Source of the DNA: Candidatus Sulfopaludibacter sp. SbA3
GTDB taxonomy: Bacteria > Acidobacteriota > Terriglobia > Bryobacterales > Bryobacteraceae
Direction of reading: 5' to 3'
NCBI GenBank assembly: GCA_945861255.1
Contig: CAMAUG010000202.1
Span: 1 to 7,223 of the forward strand
Length of the DNA: 7,223 bases
Part shown: positions 1 to 5,901 of the stretch, in pieces
Layout of the letters: every line of letters starts with the position of its first letter
Numbering within the stretch: the first letter of the stretch is position 1
The notes under the pieces: generated by a model
What the model was told of the DNA's origin: nothing
The model's input: only the letters and a program-made list of their open reading frames with translations
Databases searched by the model: none
Program-made: the position numbers and the translations under genes

Positions 1-1
1 G

Positions 2-46
2 GGCAACTACGAGTTCAACATATTCAGCGCGGATTGGAAGCCATAG
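2..46 (+). CDS. Probable 3' end of an upstream gene (partial)
   Basis: Frame 2 is open from the window edge and reads GNYEFNIFSADWKP before a TAG at 44-46. The composition (alternating aromatic and small residues, ending in a Trp-Lys-Pro tail) looks like the last beta-strand of a real protein. The stop lies five bases before the ATG of the next gene, a normal operon spacing. Only 14 residues are visible, so no family can be assigned. Frame 1 is also open here, so the call rests on amino-acid character and spacing alone. Confidence 0.35.
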   Translation, partial: GNYEFNIFSADWKP

Positions 47-51
47 CAAAT

Positions 52-564
52 ATGCCCACCACGTCTGGCGAGTCCGCCGGGCGGCAGTTGGATGCCTTCC
101 TGGCCAAGTACACGCCGGAGATCGCGGCGCTGGCCCGCGACATTTTTAACGGGATGCGGAAGCGGCTTCCCGGGGCGGTTGAGCTGGTCTACGACAACTA
201 CAACGCTCTGGTGGTCGGGTTCGGGCCATCGGAAAAAATATCGGAAGCCGTTTTTTCGATCGCGCTTTATCCGCGTTGGGCGACTCTGTTCTTTCTGCAC
301 GGCGCGGAGTTGCCGGATCCCGCAAAACGCATGCAAGGCGGCGGCAAGCATGTGCGCCACGTTGTATTCGAAAGCGCGAAGACGCTCAATGAGCCCGCGG
401 TGCGGGATCTGATGTCGCGTGCTTTGGCACAGGCGGCTGCGGCGTTTGATCGAAAAGCGCCGGGGCGTATCGTCATCAAATCCGTGTCGGCCATGCAGCG
501 CCCCCGTCGGCCCCCCGCCCGCCGGACCCGCGTCACTATTGAAATCGGCGCCCGCGGCCGATAG
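52..564 (+). CDS. DUF1801-family (YdhG-like) protein
   Basis: The protein is about 170 residues, soluble, with no signal peptide or membrane segment. The layout matches the DUF1801 fold: an N-terminal helix pair (LDAFLAKYTPEIAALARDIF), the LPGAVELVYDNYNALVVGFG segment, a beta-region containing ALYPRWATLFFLHGAEL, a GGGKHVRHVVF strand and a C-terminal helix around DLMSRALAQA. Members are small, poorly understood cytosolic proteins with a barrel-like fold; no reaction is established, so none is claimed. The ATG at 52 is preferred because the upstream frame stops at 46 and GGAAG (36-40) sits 11 bases before it; an in-frame TTG at 34 is the alternative. The tail is unusually basic (about residues 146-170, rich in Arg and Pro). 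The next gene starts 8 bases after the stop, suggesting cotranscription. Confidence 0.75.
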   Translation: MPTTSGESAGRQLDAFLAKYTPEIAALARDIFNGMRKRLPGAVELVYDNYNALVVGFGPSEKISEAVFSIALYPRWATLFFLHGAELPDPAKRMQGGGKHVRHVVFESAKTLNEPAVRDLMSRALAQAAAAFDRKAPGRIVIKSVSAMQRPRRPPARRTRVTIEIGARGR

Positions 565-572
565 AAAGCCTG

Positions 573-1322
573 ATGCTGGGTCTATTGGAACAGGAGCGCG
601 CGGCGGTTGCCGAGCAGGTTTCGCCGACCGATCATGAGCCTTCTCCCTTCGGCGAGGGTGTAGAATCTGAAGGCGGATATGAGATCGTGCTGGGACGTCC
701 GCAAATCGCCAGTTGGATGTTCTTTGCGATGATCGCGATGGGCGTGGTTTCGGCGGCTTCGTTTTACGCCGGCAAGGGGTCGGTCTCGAAACCCGCTGCG
801 GTGAGCCAGGTTTCCCCGCCACCGGTGCAGCCACCGCCCGCGACAGTTGTAACGCCGCCGCCGGAGGCTACCATCTTACGTCTACCCGATGGCCCGGTGT
901 CGCGGCCCGGGATCACGGATGCGCCGCTGTTCGCACAGCCGGAAGCGGGCGAACTCTACATGCAGATGGGAGCCGTGACCAAGGGCATGGCAGTGATCCT
1001 GGCGGAAGGCTTGCGCAACCACGGCTTCCGCTCATTTGTAGCCCCGGGTCCGAGTGTAAGTATTTTCCGCGTGTTGATCGGCCCGCTGCCGGACCAGGAA
1101 TCCTACCGCCGCGCCAAGGCCGAAGCGGACGCCATCGATCTGGGCACGTTCGCGCGCCGGTTCGAAGTCCTGGCCAGGGTCAGCACTTCGCCGCCCGCAG
1201 CCCTTAGCGAGAACCCCTCCACGGATGCAAGCGCCAAGCCGCAACCGGAGGCGCAAGCGGTGGCAACGCCGGAGTCACTGCCAACGGTGCAAGCTCCCGT
1301 TGCGCCAGCCGGCCGCGAGTGA
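573..1322 (+). CDS. Single-pass membrane protein with a SPOR-like domain
   Basis: The product is 249 residues. A hydrophilic N-terminus of about 45 residues is followed by one transmembrane helix (about 46-66, IASWMFFAMIAMGVVSAASF), then a Pro/Val-rich linker (about 76-100) and a compact domain at about 126-200. That domain begins with the strand GELYMQMGAV, continues with a helix ending in LRNHGF, then the strand SIFRVLIGPLPD and a second helix. This beta-alpha-beta pattern with a final RVLIGP strand is typical of SPOR domains, which bind denuded peptidoglycan glycan strands at division sites. The C-terminal 50 residues are low-complexity Ala/Pro/Ser/Gln. Topology is inferred to be N-in with the SPOR domain in the periplasm. 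No strong ribosome-binding site is visible (GAAAG at 564-568), so coupling to the DUF1801 gene 8 bases upstream is likely. A role in division or wall remodelling is inferred. Confidence 0.75.
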   Translation: MLGLLEQERAAVAEQVSPTDHEPSPFGEGVESEGGYEIVLGRPQIASWMFFAMIAMGVVSAASFYAGKGSVSKPAAVSQVSPPPVQPPPATVVTPPPEATILRLPDGPVSRPGITDAPLFAQPEAGELYMQMGAVTKGMAVILAEGLRNHGFRSFVAPGPSVSIFRVLIGPLPDQESYRRAKAEADAIDLGTFARRFEVLARVSTSPPAALSENPSTDASAKPQPEAQAVATPESLPTVQAPVAPAGRE

Positions 1323-1331
1323 TTGTCAGGT

Positions 1332-1346
1332 GAGGCGTTTCGCCTC
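1332..1346 (+). terminator. Short hairpin after the SPOR gene, weak terminator candidate
   Basis: GAGGCG (1332-1337) and CGCCTC (1341-1346) form a perfect six-pair stem with a TTT loop, beginning 9 bases after the stop codon at 1322. The nearest T run (1358-1362) starts 11 bases past the stem, so this is not a canonical intrinsic terminator. It could protect the 3' end of the transcript or mark the start of a Rho-dependent termination zone, given the C-rich tract that follows. Confidence 0.3.
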
Positions 1347-1370
1347 CAAGTTAAACGTTTTTCCGACAAG

Positions 1371-1440
1371 ACACCGCCCGTCAGTACCCCCCACCGCACC
1401 GCACCCGGGACCCCATTGCCCCCGTCCCCCTCCAGAGAGT
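1371..1440 (+). promoter_or_regulatory. C-rich, G-poor tract: possible Rho-entry region
   Basis: In these 70 bases I count 38 C and 13 G on the + strand, with runs such as ACCCCCCACC and CCCGTCCCCC. A C-over-G bubble with no coding capacity, directly after a stop codon, is the known character of Rho utilisation sites. It lies between the SPOR and GWxTD genes and could end the upstream transcript. The function is inferred from composition only. Confidence 0.25.
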
Positions 1441-1445
1441 AGAAT
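1416..1445 (+). promoter_or_regulatory. Possible housekeeping-sigma promoter for the GWxTD gene
   Basis: TTGCCC (1416-1421, four of six matches to TTGACA) is followed 18 bases later by TAGAAT (1440-1445, five of six matches to TATAAT). Transcription would start near 1452, giving a leader of about 14 bases that still contains the ribosome-binding site. The element is weak at the -35 box and chance matches are common, so this is only a candidate. Confidence 0.25.
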
Positions 1446-1451
1446 CAGCCT

Positions 1452-1457
1452 AGGTGG
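1452..1457 (+). promoter_or_regulatory. Ribosome-binding site deciding the GWxTD start
   Basis: AGGTGG is a good Shine-Dalgarno match located 8 bases before the ATG at 1466. It overlaps an in-frame GTG at 1454, which therefore cannot use it; this argues for the ATG as the true start. Confidence 0.55.
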
Positions 1458-1465
1458 TTTCAACT

Positions 1466-3130
1466 ATGCGTACGAAGCCGATCTGGTTGATGGCGTGCTC
1501 CATCGCTGTCCTATTCTTTCTCCCTGCGGCGGCCCAGCAAAAGAAGGACGCCGGGGCATCCAGCGAGACCGTGGCCAAACCCATGTCCGAGAAGGACAAA
1601 CGCCGGCAACAGGAGCGCTTGCGGAAGGAACTCGACGCCCCCTTCAGAAGGTGGCTGCAGCAAGACGTCAACTACATCATCACCGATGAGGAACGCAAGG
1701 CATTCAAGGGCCTGCAAACCGCGGAAGAGAGCGAGCAGTTCATTGAACAGTTCTGGTTGCGCCGCGATCCTTCCCCCGATACCGAGGAGAACGAATACCG
1801 CGAAGAACATTACCGGCGCATCGCGTACGCCAACCAGAATTTTGCCTCCGGTCTTCCGGGGTGGAAACTCGACCGCGGGATGATCTATATCAAATATGGC
1901 CCGCCCGACGAGCGCGAGACGAACGCAGGCGGATCGTATAACCGGCCCATTGAAGAGGGTGGCGGAAACACAAACACTTTCCCTTTCGAAAAGTGGCGCT
2001 ACCGGTATCTGGAAGGCATCGGCCAGAATATCATGATCGAGTTCGTCGATAAGACCATGAGCGGCGAATTTCGCATGACCATGGATCCGTCCGAGAAAGA
2101 TTCGCTCATGATGGTTCCTGGGGCCGGCTTGACCATTTGCGAAATGAACGGGATGTGCGACCGGAACCAACGCATGGGCCGCACCGATGGAACGCGCTTG
2201 GGTACGGGCAACACCCCGCTGCCCACCACCATGAACCAGTTCAACCGCCTGGACCAGTTCGCCAGGTTGCAGAGGGCGCCGGTAGTGAAGTTCAAGGATC
2301 TGGAAGCGGCCGTGAACTCCAGCATCAAGTACAACCTGCTGCCGATGAAGGTCCGCGCGGACTTCATCCCCGTGACGGATTCCTCGGTGTTGGCGAACAT
2401 CACCATCCAGTTCGACCGCAAGGACCTGCAGTTCAAACAGAAGGAAGGCTTATCCACCGCCAACGTGAATATCTACGGCCGCATTACGTCCCTGGCGCGG
2501 CGGCCCGTGAACTGGTTTGAGGAAGTGGTGACGGTGGACGTTCCGACGGACTTGCTGCAACAGGCCGTGCAGGGCGCCTCCATTTATCAGAAGATCATTC
2601 CGTTGCAGCCGGGCCGTTACCGGTTGAACGTGGCCGCCAAGGATATTGTGGGCGGCAACACCACCAATTTCGAATTGGCTTTGGAGGTCCCAAGGCTGAG
2701 TGATGAAAGGCTGAGCCACAGTTCGCTGATTCTGGCGGACCTGATTGAAAAGGTTCCCACCAAGAGCATCGGGTCCGGGCAGTTCGTCATCGGAACTTCG
2801 AAAGTGCGTCCGCGGCTCAGCGAATCGTTCCGGCGCGATGAGAAATTGGGAATCTATGTGCAGCTTTACAATTTCGAGCCGGACGCAATCACGAAGAGGC
2901 CGGACGGGACCATTGAATACGAGATCGTGAAGGCCGGTTCCAACGAGAAGATTTTCGAGCACACCGAAGAGGTAAACACAATCAAGGATGCGGGGGCCGC
3001 TCAGGTGGTCGTGCAGCAACTATTGTCATTGAAGGATTTTGAGCCCGGAAATTATACGCTGCGGATGAAAGTCACGGACAACAAACGGCACCAGACCGTG
3101 ACACCGTCAGCGAATTTCACGGTAACCTAG
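1466..3130 (+). CDS. Exported GWxTD-domain protein
   Basis: The product is 554 residues from the ATG at 1466. It opens with a clean signal peptide: MRTKPIW, a hydrophobic core to about residue 20, and a likely cut after AAA at residue 23. A charged Lys/Arg/Glu stretch follows. The GWxTD domain spans roughly residues 55-200 and shows its family landmarks: DVNYIITDEERKAF, FWLRRDPSPDT, the RIAYAN segment, a GWK-D turn, IYIKYGPPDE, then WRYRYLEGIGQNIMIEFVD and GEFRMT. The signature Thr is replaced by Leu (GWKLD, residues 132-136). The C-terminal 300 residues look like beta-sandwich repeats, including an IPLQPGRYRLNV strand and a final LKDFEPGNYTLRMKVTD strand. GWxTD proteins are widespread in Acidobacteriota and Bacteroidota but have no firmly known function; a periplasmic or surface location is inferred. 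A short 56-base gap separates it from the barrel gene, so the two may be an operon. Confidence 0.85.
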   Translation: MRTKPIWLMACSIAVLFFLPAAAQQKKDAGASSETVAKPMSEKDKRRQQERLRKELDAPFRRWLQQDVNYIITDEERKAFKGLQTAEESEQFIEQFWLRRDPSPDTEENEYREEHYRRIAYANQNFASGLPGWKLDRGMIYIKYGPPDERETNAGGSYNRPIEEGGGNTNTFPFEKWRYRYLEGIGQNIMIEFVDKTMSGEFRMTMDPSEKDSLMMVPGAGLTICEMNGMCDRNQRMGRTDGTRLGTGNTPLPTTMNQFNRLDQFARLQRAPVVKFKDLEAAVNSSIKYNLLPMKVRADFIPVTDSSVLANITIQFDRKDLQFKQKEGLSTANVNIYGRITSLARRPVNWFEEVVTVDVPTDLLQQAVQGASIYQKIIPLQPGRYRLNVAAKDIVGGNTTNFELALEVPRLSDERLSHSSLILADLIEKVPTKSIGSGQFVIGTSKVRPRLSESFRRDEKLGIYVQLYNFEPDAITKRPDGTIEYEIVKAGSNEKIFEHTEEVNTIKDAGAAQVVVQQLLSLKDFEPGNYTLRMKVTDNKRHQTVTPSANFTVT

Positions 3131-3159
3131 GCAGTGCGAGGCGCGGTGAAGACCGTTAC

Positions 3160-3184
3160 CGGGCCGCCACCGTCAGGCGGCTTG
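3160..3184 (+). promoter_or_regulatory. Hairpin overlapping the ribosome-binding site of the barrel gene
   Basis: GCCGCC (3163-3168) pairs with GGCGGC (3176-3181) around a seven-base loop, and the stem extends through two G-T wobbles to a C-G pair at 3160/3184, nine pairs in all. The right arm contains most of the Shine-Dalgarno-like AGGCGG (3175-3180) that lies 6 bases before the GTG at 3187. No T run follows, so termination is unlikely. If the GTG is the start, folding would hide the ribosome-binding site and damp translation. Confidence 0.35.
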
Positions 3185-3186
3185 CA

Positions 3187-4971
3187 GTGAAAGCGGTTTG
3201 CCATATGAATTTGCGGACCCGTTCGATCACGGCTGGACTCTTGATGGCCTGGGCCTGTCTGCCCGGCGCCGCCGCGCCCCCCGCTCCCTTGGCCGGCGAT
3301 ATTCTCGGACAGGTTCGTAGCGGCGTGGGCGTGGCGCAGATGGGCGCCGCCGTCTACCTCTACAACCGTTACGACGAACTGGTCCGGCGAAGCCTGACCG
3401 GCGAGCAGGGACGTTTTGCGTTTGACGCACTGGCGCCCGGCCTGTATTCGATCCGCGTGGTGCTGGCGAGTTTTGTTCCCGCAGAACGCCGCAACATCGC
3501 CGTGCTGCCCAATTCGGAAAACCGGCTGGATATCAATCTGGCAAGCGTGCTGAGTTCGGTGGACCTGGCGCCTTCCACAACCCAGCGCGGCACTCTGATG
3601 AGCGACGAATGGAAGTGGGTGCTGCGTTCGTCGCAATCCACGCGCCCCGTGTTGCGGGTGCTCCCAGACACTGGTAGTGCGCCGCCGCACAAGACCGTGG
3701 CTGTTTCGAACACCACCGGCGTGGTGAAGATTTCGGCCGGCGAGGGGCAGTCCCTGGCGCGCGGCTCGCAGCAGGATCTGGGCACCGCCTTCGCCATGGC
3801 CACTTCACTGGCCGGAGCGGGGCTGGTGCAGATGAGCGGCAACGTGGGCAACGGCCAGAACTCCGCCACCCCGGCGGCCGGTTTCCGCACCAGCTACACG
3901 CGGCAGGTGACCGAAGGCTTCAGTCCGGAGGTGGCGCTCACCATGCGCCAGATGACGCTCGCGCCGCGCGCGGGAACCGGAATGGCGCTGGGCGCCGGCG
4001 GCGGTCCCATGCTGCGCACCATGTCGCTGGCATTCGTCGATCACGTGGAAGTGGCGGAAAACGTCAAAGTGGATTACGGCTTCGATATGCAATCGGTGAC
4101 GTACCTGGACCGGTTGAATTATTTGAGTCCGTTTCTGCGCGCCACCTACGATGCGGGGGAGTTGGGCCGTGTGGGCGTGGCGTACAGTTCCGGTGCCCAT
4201 CCCACGGAATTACTGGCTCGCGATGAAGCCGTGGCGGGCGGTTTCGATCAGGAACTGGCCGCGCTGGCGTTGATGCCTCGCGTGTCGCTTTCACGTTCGC
4301 GCGCGGTGGTGGAGCGCACCCAGAATTATGAAATGGGGTATGAGCGCGTGGAGGGAAGCCGCACGTATTCCGTGGGTGCGTATCAGGAATTGGTCAGCAA
4401 CGCGGCGTTCATGTTGTCCGGCGCCGGAGGAATGATTTCCGCCTCCGACCTGTTGCCGGATCTAAATTCGCAGAGCAGAATTTTCAATATAGGCTCGTAT
4501 CAGCGCGTCGGTTATACGGCGGCGGTGAAGCAGGCGTTGGGCGACCGCTTCGACGTGGGCGTGGCGGCGGGGCGTGCCGGTGCGCTGCTGCCGGGCGCGG
4601 CCCCGGCCGTACTGGAAGATGCCAACGCGATTCGCGGCGGCTTCCGCCAGGGACAGCGGGCGTGGCTCACCGTGCGCGCCTCCGGACGCGTGCCCCGCGC
4701 CGGTACGCAAGTGACCGCCAACTACGGCTGGACAGATTTCACCGTGCTGATGCCCGCACACGTTTATCTGACCCAGAAGCAGACGCAGGACGTCGGCTGG
4801 AATCTCTACATCCGCCAGCCTCTGCCTGCCATGAGCGGCCTGCCGTGGCGCATCGAACTCACCGCCGAACTCCGCAACCTGCTGGCGCAAGGCTATGTAC
4901 CGCTAGGGCCTCGCACCGTCCTAACTAACTCCCCCCGCGCGTTGCGGGGCGGGCTTAATTTCGTTTTTTAG
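3187..4971 (+). CDS. Outer-membrane protein: carboxypeptidase-regulatory-like domain plus predicted beta-barrel
   Basis: The product is 594 residues from the GTG at 3187, or 588 from the ATG at 3205. The GTG has AGGCGG 6 bases upstream; the ATG has the more typical signal-peptide length (MNLRTRSITAGLLMAWACLP, cut near GAAA). After the signal lies a carboxypeptidase-regulatory-like beta-sandwich at about residues 36-112, with the pattern GDILGQVRSG, AAVYLYNRYDE, the GRFAFDALAPGLYSIRV strands and NRLDINL. The remaining 480 residues are rich in Gly, Ala and alternating hydrophobic positions and end in GGLNFVF; a C-terminal Phe on a beta-strand is the classic signal for BAM-dependent outer-membrane insertion. 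I see no clear TonB plug, so transport is not claimed. Such regulatory-domain/barrel proteins are abundant in Acidobacteriota. Its proximity to the GWxTD gene suggests a shared envelope role. Confidence 0.7.
   Translation: MKAVCHMNLRTRSITAGLLMAWACLPGAAAPPAPLAGDILGQVRSGVGVAQMGAAVYLYNRYDELVRRSLTGEQGRFAFDALAPGLYSIRVVLASFVPAERRNIAVLPNSENRLDINLASVLSSVDLAPSTTQRGTLMSDEWKWVLRSSQSTRPVLRVLPDTGSAPPHKTVAVSNTTGVVKISAGEGQSLARGSQQDLGTAFAMATSLAGAGLVQMSGNVGNGQNSATPAAGFRTSYTRQVTEGFSPEVALTMRQMTLAPRAGTGMALGAGGGPMLRTMSLAFVDHVEVAENVKVDYGFDMQSVTYLDRLNYLSPFLRATYDAGELGRVGVAYSSGAHPTELLARDEAVAGGFDQELAALALMPRVSLSRSRAVVERTQNYEMGYERVEGSRTYSVGAYQELVSNAAFMLSGAGGMISASDLLPDLNSQSRIFNIGSYQRVGYTAAVKQALGDRFDVGVAAGRAGALLPGAAPAVLEDANAIRGGFRQGQRAWLTVRASGRVPRAGTQVTANYGWTDFTVLMPAHVYLTQKQTQDVGWNLYIRQPLPAMSGLPWRIELTAELRNLLAQGYVPLGPRTVLTNSPRALRGGLNFVF
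4933..4969 (+). terminator. Hairpin and T run at the end of the barrel gene, weak terminator candidate
   Basis: CCCCGC (4933-4938) and GCGGGG (4944-4949) form a perfect GC-rich stem with a five-base loop. A run of six T (4964-4969) lies 14 bases further on and includes the stop codon. The gap is too long for a standard intrinsic terminator, and the whole element is inside the coding sequence. It may still contribute to ending the resident transcript before the Rhs module. Confidence 0.25.
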
Positions 4972-4982
4972 AAGCGCTGTAC

Positions 4983-5891
4983 ATGGTTACGACCGCGTCG
5001 GTTACGGGTACGACGGCTGTACCCCGCAGTCCCTCCAAAGAACGCGATGCCGAGACCGGCCTCGATTACTTTGGGGCTCGGTACTTCAGTGGGGCCCAGG
5101 GGAGGTTCACGACGCCCGATCCGCTCCATGGGTCCGCACATCTGGATGATCCACAGACTTGGAACCGGTATTCGTACGCGGCCAATAATCCACTCAAGTT
5201 CAATGATCCGGCGGGTTTGTGGAATTGGGACGCGACGTCTGGCGGCTCATACACCGACGAGGAGTTGGAGGAAAGAAAAGGGAACAAGGGTCTTACCCGT
5301 CGGGAGCGGAACGAGGCTAAGAACGCACTGACCTTCAGGGCGAACTTCCGGGCCGCTCGCGACGCGGCGGAAGCTGCGGCGGCTGCCTCAGGTGATGTCT
5401 CCGCTCAACGGTCGGTGGCCGCCTGGGGAACCGAGAATGACGGCAACAACGTTTCGGTCGGATGGTCCAACCAGTCGGGGAGTTCGGCTCGTGTTCAGCT
5501 GCTAGGGAACAGCGACAACATCGTTGCCAGCTTCAACTTGAACCTTACGGGCAACCAACTGGCCGTCTCAGTCGCCCATGAGGGGCGACACGTAGCGGAC
5601 GCGAATACGTGGCTCATCGCCCACTTCACCACTGGCGCCCTCAACATGAATCACTTCTACCGCGAGATGCGAGCGTGGAACGTGAGTGGTGTCATCGCGG
5701 AGGCGCTGGGAATGAAACAGTTTGCACCAAAGGGTGGAGGGCCAGAATATCAGGTCTGGAACCGCGGCTGGAAGGCTGCTGACGTTCAAACGCTTCGGAG
5801 CACCGGGATAAGCCACATTCTGAAGAATCTGTACGGGGCGAGTTCATCGGATACAAACACGTACAGATCAGAACATCCCCACCGGCCGTGA
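4983..5891 (+). CDS. Orphan Rhs tip with a putative zincin-type C-terminal toxin domain
   Basis: The product is 302 residues, far shorter than a full Rhs protein (usually well over 1,000). Residues 19-47 are the end of the Rhs-associated core (ERDAETGLDYFGARYFSGAQ, then GRFTTPD), followed by DPQTWNRYSYAANNPL (56-71) and NDPAGLW (74-80). The DPxGL motif conventionally marks the boundary to the variable toxin region. The 222-residue C-terminal part has a charged, Ala-rich helical stretch (about 93-145), beta-strands and then AHEGRHVAD. H199, E200 and H203 form an HExxH zinc site, and E228 in REMRAW is a possible third ligand. A metallopeptidase activity is inferred from this motif only. There are no YD repeats, no signal peptide and only a weak ribosome-binding site (GAAG, 4971-4974), so it looks like a displaced tip that recombines onto a full Rhs gene, or a decaying remnant. 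The first 18 residues do not match the Rhs core. Confidence 0.75.
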   Translation: MVTTASVTGTTAVPRSPSKERDAETGLDYFGARYFSGAQGRFTTPDPLHGSAHLDDPQTWNRYSYAANNPLKFNDPAGLWNWDATSGGSYTDEELEERKGNKGLTRRERNEAKNALTFRANFRAARDAAEAAAAASGDVSAQRSVAAWGTENDGNNVSVGWSNQSGSSARVQLLGNSDNIVASFNLNLTGNQLAVSVAHEGRHVADANTWLIAHFTTGALNMNHFYREMRAWNVSGVIAEALGMKQFAPKGGGPEYQVWNRGWKAADVQTLRSTGISHILKNLYGASSSDTNTYRSEHPHRP

Positions 5892-5895
5892 GGAG
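5891..5895 (+). promoter_or_regulatory. Strong ribosome-binding site overlapping the Rhs-tip stop codon
   Basis: AGGAG lies 6 bases before the ATG at 5902, and its first base is the last base of the TGA stop (5889-5891) of the Rhs tip. It is the best Shine-Dalgarno match in the window. The overlap implies translational coupling between the tip and the following gene, as expected for a toxin and its partner. Confidence 0.65.
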
Positions 5896-5901
5896 ATCAT
5901 T

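Noticed and set aside
7..834. Long minus-strand open frame of 275 codons opposite the DUF1801 and SPOR genes
   Set aside because: It is rich in Arg, Pro and His with no domain character, as expected for the antisense of G+C-rich coding DNA, and it spans two well-supported + strand genes.
1454..1465. GTG at 1454 as the start of the GWxTD gene
   Set aside because: The GTG overlaps the only good ribosome-binding site (AGGTGG, 1452-1457), while the ATG at 1466 is 8 bases from it and gives a standard signal peptide.
4931..4970. Strong intrinsic terminator after the barrel gene
   Set aside because: The stem is good, but the T run is 14 bases away and inside the coding sequence, so it was kept only as a weak candidate.
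3187..4971. Calling the barrel protein a TonB-dependent receptor
   Set aside because: There is a regulatory-like domain and a Phe-terminated barrel, but I cannot see a TonB box or a plug domain, and 594 residues is short for that family.
4993..5016. GACCGCGTCGGTTACGGGTACGAC as a regulatory direct repeat
   Set aside because: The shared unit is only seven bases and the stretch is better explained as junction or frameshifted Rhs sequence.
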